This document shows positions 56,347-64,000 of a stretch of 64,000 nucleotides of DNA, piece by piece. Position 1 is the first letter of the stretch; every line of letters starts with the position of its first letter. The DNA lies in assembly GCA_023935145.1 (NCBI GenBank), contig CM043705.1:55043084-55107083 (forward strand), read 5' to 3'. Position numbers and translations under genes: made by a program. A model generated the notes under the pieces. That model saw nothing but the letters and a program-made list of their open reading frames with translations, was not told the DNA's origin and made no database searches. The DNA is from Bretschneidera sinensis (Eukaryota > Streptophyta > Magnoliopsida > Brassicales > Akaniaceae).

Positions 56347-57870
56347 TGATAAGAGCCATTAAATGCATTATATTCGTACTTATTTATTAGCACTTTAGGG
56401 TTGATTTAGGTCGTAATTGCATTTTTATTCATTAACAACTCTAAAGTGGTATTTTTGGAGCATTAATTTATTTCGGTGCATTTTTCAGGTATCTTGAGTT
56501 AAAGGAGATGGAAAAGCTATCATAATTTTAAAACACGAAGTTCCATTGAACACTCAAACAAAAGAATGATCGCGGAAGAGCCAAGATGAAGAGAAACTAA
56601 GGAAGGAGTTTTCACTAAGTTGCTAGAGTTGGCATACAAATCAACCATCTTTACAAATTAAACTGTATCGATGTAGAAAGAACCAGGAAGTGTGCCATAT
56701 ATGGTTAGAAAGATATGGAAGTCTAATTTCTGGAGGATTTTACGGTTCATTAAAATCATTTCTCTAGAGGAAGTTATGGCGATTTTAGCGGACAGAGGTC
56801 AGACTTTCTGAATCAGCATCAGCCCGCGCTGCAGCATGGATTATCCGCGCCGCAGCACACAGAACCAGCACCTGACTTAACCAAAACAGAGCAGCCCCGC
56901 ACCACAGCATGGATTATCCATGCCGCAGCACACAGCACCAGCGCTTGACCTGATAAAACAGAGCCGTAGCACGCCCAAGTTGTGCTGCAGTGCGCGCACA
57001 GCCTTATGCACTCCGAGTTAGACCCTAATTAGGTCTTTAATGACTTGTTCAAACCCTAAAACACCCCTAGACCTTGTGTACTATAAATATACCACTTAGG
57101 GTTTGTAATTAGATATCCAAAAACCTGGAGAACTCAAGAAAGCAGCAACTTTCCTTCCATTGTGCAACCATGAGCCCCATGGCTAACTAATCTCCAAGTA
57201 AGGAGAAGGGATGAATCTCTAGGTGTAGTTGTTTCTATTTCCCTTATTTGATTCAGTTGTAATGGAGCTTTAACGTTCAAATATTGTTATGATTTACTTT
57301 CTATTCTAATTATAAAGATTTCATCTAATCCGGTGATTGTATCTTTTTCCTTGATATAGATTTAGTCATGCTTTCTTTATGTCAAGATTATTTGGGTATG
57401 ATTGAGTCCGGTAGATCTAGCCTTTAGGTTTGTCCATTACTGAAATATTGTCATCAAAGATATATTGTCGTTTCTTGATAAACTTAAAGGATAGATCATA
57501 TGTGCATGAATTGAAAATAAAGAGTATTTCATAACAATCAAATTAGGGTTTATACATGTGCTTTAATTGAAAATTTGTCGATTGCCTATTTGGGATGTGA
57601 AACTTGCAATCGAGATAAAAACAACTGAATCAAGTTAGGATTAGAGCAACAAACCTAGGAAAGATTCCCGGATCCTTGTTGCTCTCCTATTATATTTCAC
57701 AATCTACTTTACACAATTGTCTCACTATCAAATTTCAGATTCTATATTTAATTTGATCATATCGTCTCATATTAAAGTCTACATCTTCCTTTATAGTTAA
57801 TTTGTCTCCCTGTGGAATCGACACCCCAAAGCTGTACTACAACACCGCGTTACTGTTTTGGGCGTAATCA
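56347..57870 (+). repeat. Solo LTR, TAT/Ogre- or Athila-like, inserted in element F
   Basis: 1524 bp, TGATAAGAGC to GGCGTAATCA, with no internal sequence. TATA box (TATAAATA at about 57082), a GC-rich cluster (CCGCGCTGCAGC and CCGCAGCACACAG type, 56823-56995) upstream of it and the CCCTGTGGAATCGACACC signature near the 3' end point to plus orientation. Skipping it with one GCCTC restores the F RNase H sequence. Confidence 0.85.
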
Positions 57871-57875
57871 GCCTC

Positions 57876-58113
57876 CAATTCAACTCTCTCTGGGTAGGTA
57901 AATGCATCAAACTCTTATGATCAATGAAAATCTCATAAGTGGCTCCAAACAAATGATGTCTCCAAATTTTTAATGCAAATACTATGGCAGCCAATTCTAA
58001 ATCATAGGTTAGGTAATTTCTCTCATAGTTCTTTAATTGCCTAAAAGCATAGGCTATAACTCTCCTATGTTGTATCAATACATATCCCAACCCCTGATAC
58101 AACGCATCACTAT
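57876..58113 (-). pseudogene. RNase H of element F, upstream part
   Basis: [40 protein letters not shown] and [20 protein letters not shown]: RNase H with the family motifs. Continues in 56341 after the solo LTR. Broken at 58113 by the LTR of G. Confidence 0.85.
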
Positions 58114-59004
58114 TGTTGGGAAACCACCTCAAGTGCCCAGGTGGTGATCTTCCAAACACCCAAGTCTATAATGACTTGTAATGATCAGAACAAAAACAGA
58201 AATCAAACAATCAAAGAAAGAACACAAGCAATTTGTTATCGAGGTTCGGCAATAGTCTACATCACCATGAGTTCGTCTGAACTCTCTGCACTAAATCAAT
58301 GAGTTCTTTACAGATACAACAACACCTCCAAGAATCTCATGTTTTTGAAGAACAAAAGAAAAGAAAACAGAAAGTAATAAGGAACTATTACAAAGCTCTT
58401 CTCCCCAATCTATATTACTCTCTCTCTAAACAAGCAGCCTCTCTTTGAGATCTATTCTAGTGTCTCTCCTGTGTTTTTGTGTCTTTGCAGTCTCACACTT
58501 GCATTGAATTCTCTTATATGATGATCTTGTGTTTACAACTTGTCTCACACTTGTGTTGAGATTGAAGCTAGGTGACCTTTTATATAGTGCACCACTTCTT
58601 GAACCTATCTTGAAGACAATCTCAACCCTTAGATCTTGAGGACAAATCAATCATAGCCCTCCAACAATCCTAAGTGATCCTGTGTGTTTTGTTCATGCCT
58701 CACGCACTAAGAGAAGAATGCTAAAAATTGGCTTCAGGTGTGCCTTCAAGTCGCGGCTCAAAACAAAGCAAGCCACGGCCTTGAAGGGGGGAGGCTTTCT
58801 ATCATGTTGGAGACCGCGACTTAGGGTGGTTGTGCCGCGGTGCACAGGGCCATGCCACGGCGTGCACACCTTGGGCCGTGGTGCATAGCTTCTCCCTCAA
58901 TTTGTGGACTTTTTGGAGGCTGAGGAGCACACACCTTGAGCCGCGGCCTGGAGACCTGATGCTGAAGCTTTTCAAACCTGTTTATCCTTAGAAAAATACC
59001 AACA
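58114..59004 (-). repeat. 3' LTR of copia element G
   Basis: 891 bp, TGTTGGTATT to TTTCCCAACA on the minus strand. U3 has a CCGCGG/GCCGTGG-rich cluster (58740-58960), again GC-rich in an AT-rich setting. Confidence 0.85.
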
Positions 59005-59764
59005 ATCTCTACCTTTGTCTAAGCGATTAAACCCGAACCCGTTATGCAGAGAACTCAAGATCCAAACTCAACTTGAGTCACCATATCAATCGATTTCAAT
59101 CCTAAGAAGTCCAAGGCAATGATTGAACTTACTTAGAGGTAGAACCTTGGTACCTAAATCTGCAGGATTTTCCTCCGTGGCCACATTCTCCACATGAATG
59201 CATCATTCCGTAACATTTTTCTGAATGAAATGATATCGAACATCTATGTGCTTTGTCCTCTCATGGAACACCAGATTCTTACACAAGTGCAATGCACTTT
59301 AGTTATCCGAATACACCACCACCTACTCTTTCAGGACCTTTAACTCTTCCAACAACCCTTTGCACTACATAGCCTCTTTTATCGCTTCCGTAGCCGCTAT
59401 GTTCTCAGCCTTGGTTGTCCTTCCAACTTATACAACATCTATTTTAGTTAAATAAGTAGGAGGTAATCGATATTTTTTTATCCCGGTCTGCTCTATAGTC
59501 CGAATCAGCATAACCCTCAAGATAGATGGACTTACCCCTCTTCCCATAGACCAGCCCCACATTTAGGCTTCTCTTCAAGTACCTCAACAACCACTTCATC
59601 CCAAGCCAATGCTATTTTCTGAGATTATTCATAAATCTACTGAGAACACTAATTGCATAAGAAATGTCGAGTCTAGTGATTACCATGGTAAACATAACTG
59701 ATCCAACTGCACTAGAGTAAGAGACCTTCTCCATTTCTTTTTTCTCCGCCTCTGATCTCGGACA
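59005..59764 (-). pseudogene. Copia RNase H of element G
   Basis: Minus strand shows TKAENIAATEAIKEAM, SALHLCKNLVFHERTKHIDV, RYHFIQKNV and VENVATEENPADLGTK, the copia RNase H motifs, with stops near 59358, 59323 and 59192. Confidence 0.82.
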
Positions 59765-60869
59765 TTAATCACTGGAGAACTTGAAATGACTAGCAAGAGG
59801 AACCTTCACTAGTTTGCTATATTCCATAGAGAACTTAGATATCATCTTTTCTATATAGGAAGTCTGAGAAATCTTCAATCTATTTCTCGCCCTTTCCCGG
59901 ATTATACTCATCCCAAGGATCTTCTGCGCATGGCCAAGATCCTTCATTTCAAACTCCAAACAGAGTTGAGACTTCAACATTTCTATCCTCTCCCTGCTGC
60001 TACCAACCAGTAGCATATCATCTACATAGATGAGGCTGAGCACCATTTCTTCCACCTTGTACCCCTTGTAGTACAAGCACAAATCATAGTAGCTCCTCAT
60101 GAAACCCAAGCTAGTTACAAAGGAATTAAACCTCTTATTCCATTTCCGAGGTGATTGCTTTAGGCCATAGAGAGATTTCTTCAATTGACACACCAACTCT
60201 CCCTGCCTTTCTTCCTCATAGCTTTCGGGTTGCCTCATATAAATGGTCTCATCAAGCTCTCCATGCAAGAATGCTGTCTTCACGTCTATTTGCTCGATCT
60301 CCCAATCAAATTGGACCACCATAGCCAATACTATCCGTATCGTCTTGTATTTCACAACCGGTGAGAATATTTCGGTGAAATCTATGCCTTCTCTTTGTGT
60401 GAACCCCTTCACCACCAGCCTAGCTTTATACTGGACTCCATTCTTTAGAGAGTTCCCTTCTTTGATCTTGTAAACCCATTTACAATCCATAACTTTCTAT
60501 TTTTCTGGTTTGGGCACCAATTCCCAAGAGTTGTTTTTCCTCAAAGAATCCATTTCTTCCTCCATAGCTAGCTGCCACTTTGATGAATCCTTACATTCCA
60601 TGGCATCCATGTAAGTTTTTGGTTCAACCATCCTTCCTTCTGAACAAGGAGCTGCTACATTAGCATCCGTAAACCCATATCTCAAAGGTGGTCTGACCAC
60701 CCTCCTTTCCTAGTCCCTAGTGAGCTGGTAGTCATTCTGACTTACTGCATCAACCCCTTCTAGTTCAGCCTCCTCTTGAGTGTCCTGAGCTTGGCCTTCA
60801 TCAATGGGCTATACTTGGTCTGAACCCTCTTTCCTTCCTTGCTCTACCTGAACTGAATTTTCCTTGACG
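59765..60869 (-). pseudogene. Copia reverse transcriptase of element G
   Basis: An upstream piece YMDAMECKDSSKWQLAMEEEM (60700-60497), then after a stop a 241-codon segment with KARLVVKGFTQREGIDFTE, QIDVKTAFLHGELDETIYM (D69), KKSLYGLKQSPRKWNKRF and the catalytic YVDD (155-158). The domain is nearly intact. The region 60705-60869 is the hydrophilic linker to integrase, where the solo LTR is inserted. Confidence 0.92.
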
Positions 60870-60874
60870 CTATA
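60870..60874 (+). other. Target-site duplication, left copy (family-B solo LTR)
   Basis: CTATA, identical to 62194-62198. Confidence 0.93.
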
Positions 60875-62193
60875 TGTTGTGCGAAAATATATCTAAATAA
60901 ATGGGTAAATAATCGTACTCGTTTTACTTGCAAGTGCACAAGGTCAACAATGTAGCATAGTGTGCGAATGCAAGATCATCTCCACAGGGATTGGTAAATT
61001 TAACTTTAGAATTAGTTTCGCAGTAATAAAAAGATAAAAATAATAAAAGAGTTAATTTTGATAAAGCTAAAATAATAAGGATAAAGGCATAGGGACTTGA
61101 TATCCACCACTAATTATGCTACCACAATATAATAGTATGTCAATGCTTTACTCATGCCATGTATACCTACTGGTTGCCAACCTAAGGGCATGGTATCTAC
61201 TCCTTAAGCTATTGATTTCCCTAAGCAACGAGTTAGGCATGGTATCTACTCTAACTCTTTTCTTCCTTAAGGGATTCAACATGGTATCTGCTTGAGTTGT
61301 TCCTTAAGAAAACATAAGTACTATGGAAATCGACAACCACATGAGACCTAGGGCATGGTATCTACTCCCAGTTTCCCATGTTGATTAACCCGGGTATCCG
61401 GATAAGATATCCCTTGTTACTAATGTTAGACCCATGACTCGGTCATCCAAATTGATCTAACTAACAAGTCCATACCACATGCACATATTGATCAGACATA
61501 TACATATGAGGAATTTAAATAAAAGCAGGTATTAATCAAGTTTAAGCAACACAACATAAATATCGCAAGGCGCCAATACTAAATTTATTGAGTAAACATA
61601 ATTAGGGCTTCAACCAAGCCCTACTAAGAATTTAGTTACACATAATAAAATAAAAAGAAAAGAAGAAACCCGAGAGAAGAGTCGTCAATTCCACTCCACG
61701 GTCTCCTTCTCCAAGCTAAAACAAAAGATAAAAGAAGGGATCTAAGAAGTGATCCCCCTAAGAGGTGATGCCTTTTGTGTGTGATTTACAAGTGTATTTA
61801 TAGGTCTTTGAGAAGCCCTAATCGGCTCATGAGTTCCTAAACTTTCCTAAAACGCAAAACTCTTTTATTTCCAAAATAGGGTTATTTCCAAAACAGGGTT
61901 CTGCAGTTTACTGTTCACACCCATACATGTGCGCGCGATCGCATATGTGGTGCGCTCGATTGCAATTCTGCGCTCGATCGCACAAAGGAGTGCGCTCGAT
62001 CGCAATCTAGCCAGCAGCTGCTCCAGGATTTCCAGATTTCTTCCTTTAAGTGCCAAAAATGCTTCTTTTTCTCCAAGACCCTATAAAAACGTGTAAAACA
62101 CAAAAGTGAAGTAAAATAGACTAAAACATATAGATAAAGAACTTAACAAATGTAAATTAAGGGGCTTAAATATGAATATTTAAGCTCCTATCA
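60875..62193 (-). repeat. Solo LTR of family B inside copia element G
   Basis: 1319 bp from TGATAGGAGC (minus strand) to ...CACAACA, no internal region, perfect 5-bp duplication. U3 motifs 61926-62005, TATA near 61794-61801, hairpin array 61191-61380. Confidence 0.95.
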
Positions 62194-62198
62194 CTATA

Positions 62199-63223
62199 CT
62201 CCACAAATACCGGACTGGTTTGATCACTATCCCCTACAGGGTTAGTTTTCTCTAAATAAGGAAATATCAATTCATTAAAAATGACATCCCTACTTATTAT
62301 GAGTTTCATTCTTTTTGGTTCTAGGGACCACAACCTATACCCCTTAACCTCATCACCATACGCTAAAAACACACATTTTCTAGATCTTGGGCTAAGTTTA
62401 TCATCTTTTTGATGTGCAAAAGCAGCACATCCAAAAGTTCTAAGGTTGCTCAACTCTGAGGGTTTCCCACTCCACATCTCTACGAGAGTCTTGAGCTCTA
62501 AAGCTCTAGAGGGTGATCTATTAACCAAATATATAGCAGTAGACACAGCTTCCCCCAAAAAATATTTTGGTAAACCAGACCCAATTAACATGCACCTAAC
62601 CTTTTCCATAAGGTCCTATTCATCCTCTCAGTAACTTCATTTTACTGAGGTGTTTTTACAACCGTTCTATGTCTAAAAGTCCCATTTAACTCACAAAATT
62701 TATCAAAATCCTGATTGCAAAATTCTAAGCCATTATCGGTTCATAAAGCCTTAACTACCCTACCTGTTTGAGTCTCCAGCAATTTTTTCCACACCACAAA
62801 TTTATTCAAAGCATCAGATTTATTTTTACGCAAATAAACCCAAACCTTTCTTAAATAATCATCAATTAAAGACAGAAAGTAAAGATTACCTCCCTGTGTT
62901 GGTGTTCTTGCTGGTCCCCAAAGGTCTGAATGAATATAGTCAAAAATGCCTTTAGACTTGTGCACTCCGGTGTTGAAGCTGACCCGGTGTTGCTACCCAA
63001 GAACGAAACACTCGCAGAAATCAAGTTTCTCTACTTTGTCACCACCAAGTAGACCATCCTTGCTGAGAACTTCCAGGCCCTTTTCACTCATATGTCCCAA
63101 GCGAGTGTGCCAAATGGCTGCCCTATCCATCTCAGCCATCAAGCTTGCTGCTTGATCCTTGATTTGTGTCTCTCCGATCATCTCATAGAGACCATCCTTT
63201 ATTGCTGCTTTGATCACTATCAA
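62199..63223 (-). pseudogene. int: Copia integrase of element G
   Basis: GAG-pre-integrase zinc domain AAIWHTRLGHMSEKGLEVL with CECFVLG (63223-62993), then KGIFDYIHSDLWGPARTPTQ (first D) (62965-62741), TDNGLEF (second D) and VTERMNRT (third acid) in a stop-containing stretch (62740-62610), then KYFLGEAVSTAIYLVNRSPS, NLRTFGCAAFAH and GYRLWSLEPKRMKLIISRDV (62609-62199). Catalytic acids are visible. Stops and frame breaks at 62735 and about 62620. Confidence 0.9.
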
Positions 63224-63530
63224 AGATCCCTTGGTTACCTTGATATTTCCTCCCTCTACTTGTATGTGTACCCCATGGAATCCAGCTGCCCAAATGAGAT
63301 CAAGTTTCTTCTCAAATCCGGAAGATACCTCACATTCCGCAACAGCCTTGTGACTCCATCAAACATCCTCAACTGGATGTCTCATATCCCCCTCACTTGA
63401 CAAGAAGTATCATTCCCCAAGAAAACCTTTCCATCATTGGTTTCTTAGAAATTCTTGAACCAATTCCGGTGAGGGCACATGTGATAAGTGCACCCAGAAT
63501 CCAAGATTCATTTCTCGCTGCGTTGCCTCC
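63224..63530 (-). pseudogene. Copia protease of element G
   Basis: Active site DSGCTYHMCPHRNWFKNF at about 63510-63450 and downstream NDGKVFLGNDTSCQVRGIWD and NVRYLPDLRRNLIS. A small deletion just before the active site shifts the frame, and stops lie near 63447 and 63255. Confidence 0.8.
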
Positions 63531-64000
63531 TGCTCACATTTGAGCACATAACAAGAACATCATCTTGCTATTCTCCCTTGGCAACCGAAGCCTCTCTATT
63601 GTTGGTATGGCTTCTTCCTCTCTCATCCCATATCTTCTTCTTGAAATCTTTCTTGAAATGACCCTCTTTGTTGCAGTAGAAGCATTGCTTCCCTCCAAAC
63701 TTCGGTTTGGAACGCAATCTCCTATGGCTCTGCCCTCTACCCTTTGATTTCTCCTGATAGTTGCAATGGATGCTACTGCCATACCGAGTTGATGGCCTTC
63801 CTCTAATGAACAACCCTTCTCCACTTGATGCTTCCCTTGAAATCATTAGCCCTTATAGCATTAATCACTATTTCCTTGGTTAGTGTATCTCTTCCATATT
63901 CAATTGAATTAATCAAATTATCAAAACAACCAAGAAGAGAATTCAAAAAAATAACAACCAATTGTTTATCCGGGAATGTTATGCTACTGCTATTTAAATC
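63531..64000 (-). pseudogene. gag: Copia Gag of element G (partial)
   Basis: Zinc knuckle CFYCNKEGHFKKDF (63690-63640; the last Cys reads Phe), basic stretch GRGQSHRRLRSKPKFGGKQ upstream, and NSLLGCFDNLINSIEYGRDT with LTKEIVINAIR at the right edge (63990-63850). Runs off the window. One frameshift is likely near 63840. Confidence 0.8.

Larger units (their letters stand above)
53508..58113 (-). mobile_element. Tekay-like element F, 3' half, split by a solo LTR and cut by copia element G
   Basis: Minus strand: RNase H (58113-57876 and 56341-56055), integrase, C-terminal domain and part of the 3' LTR. Same subfamily type as C (similar RNase H and integrase zinc segments). The 5' part must lie right of element G, outside the window. 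Confidence 0.8.
58114..64000 (-). mobile_element. Ty1/copia element G (runs off the right edge), split by a family-B solo LTR
   Basis: Minus strand: gag, protease, integrase, RT, RNase H, 3' LTR. Copia order (integrase before RT) is clear. The 5' LTR is outside the window. Inserted in F: the left flank ACTAT would be its target duplication. Confidence 0.9.

Noticed and set aside
1..64000. tRNA or rRNA genes, or an intact host gene
   Set aside because: None recognised. tRNA-like stretches are only primer binding sites.

Overview
The window is nuclear DNA from a flowering plant, almost certainly a eudicot. It is a heterochromatin-like patchwork of nested transposable elements with no intact host gene. 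Evidence for a plant: Athila-like Ty3/gypsy elements with a tRNA-Asp primer site, Tekay-like (chromovirus) and Ty1/copia elements, a CACTA transposon with plant-type accessory domains, and a remnant of a plant HIPL1-like gene that still carries an intron. The species cannot be named from the sequence.

Layout. (1) 1-9840 and 18664-18992: minus-strand Athila-like family A. An open gag start (1-514) and a second, nearly complete internal region (2199-18992) share one LTR (739-2198). Its gag is split by (2) element B1 (9841-18658, plus strand), a family-B copy with gag and protease but no reverse transcriptase, RNase H or integrase. (3) 18993-19736: an inverted, truncated family-A LTR joined on both sides to foreign sequence. 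(4) 19737-34464: Tekay-like element C (minus), split by (5) element D (20509-29319, minus), a second pol-less family-B copy with the same internal deletion as B1. (6) 34502-34992: HIPL1-like pseudogene next to the LTR of C. (7) 34993-38867: AT-rich intergenic DNA with a 58-bp-arm foldback. (8) 38868-42809 and 52705-53500: decayed CACTA element (plus) with a roughly 160-bp tandem array, interrupted by (9) element E (42810-52704, minus), the only family-B copy that still has pol. (10) 53508-58113: Tekay-like element F (minus), split by a solo LTR (56347-57870). (11) 58114-64000: a copia element G (minus, runs off the window), split by a solo family-B LTR (60875-62193).

How the parts work together. 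E shows the full family-B plan: LTR, tRNA-Asp primer site, gag, protease, RT, RNase H, integrase, a second ORF of unknown function (ORF2), 3' noncoding region, LTR. B1 and D lack about 2.9 kb of pol at the same place, so they form a derived subfamily that would need RT and integrase from an E-like partner. E itself now has altered catalytic residues in RT and integrase and a damaged 3' end.

The most interesting signals are non-coding. Family-B LTRs carry, downstream of the TATA box, four stem-loops that present the same loop (AGTAGATACCATGC) on different stems; stem changes between copies keep the pairing. Family A has an analogous array with other loop sequences. Both families also carry clusters of GC-rich near-palindromes in U3, and again between pol and ORF2, which suggests a shared cis-element and possibly an internal ORF2 promoter. 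A conserved hairpin followed by an internal G-rich tract lies downstream of ORF2 in both families.
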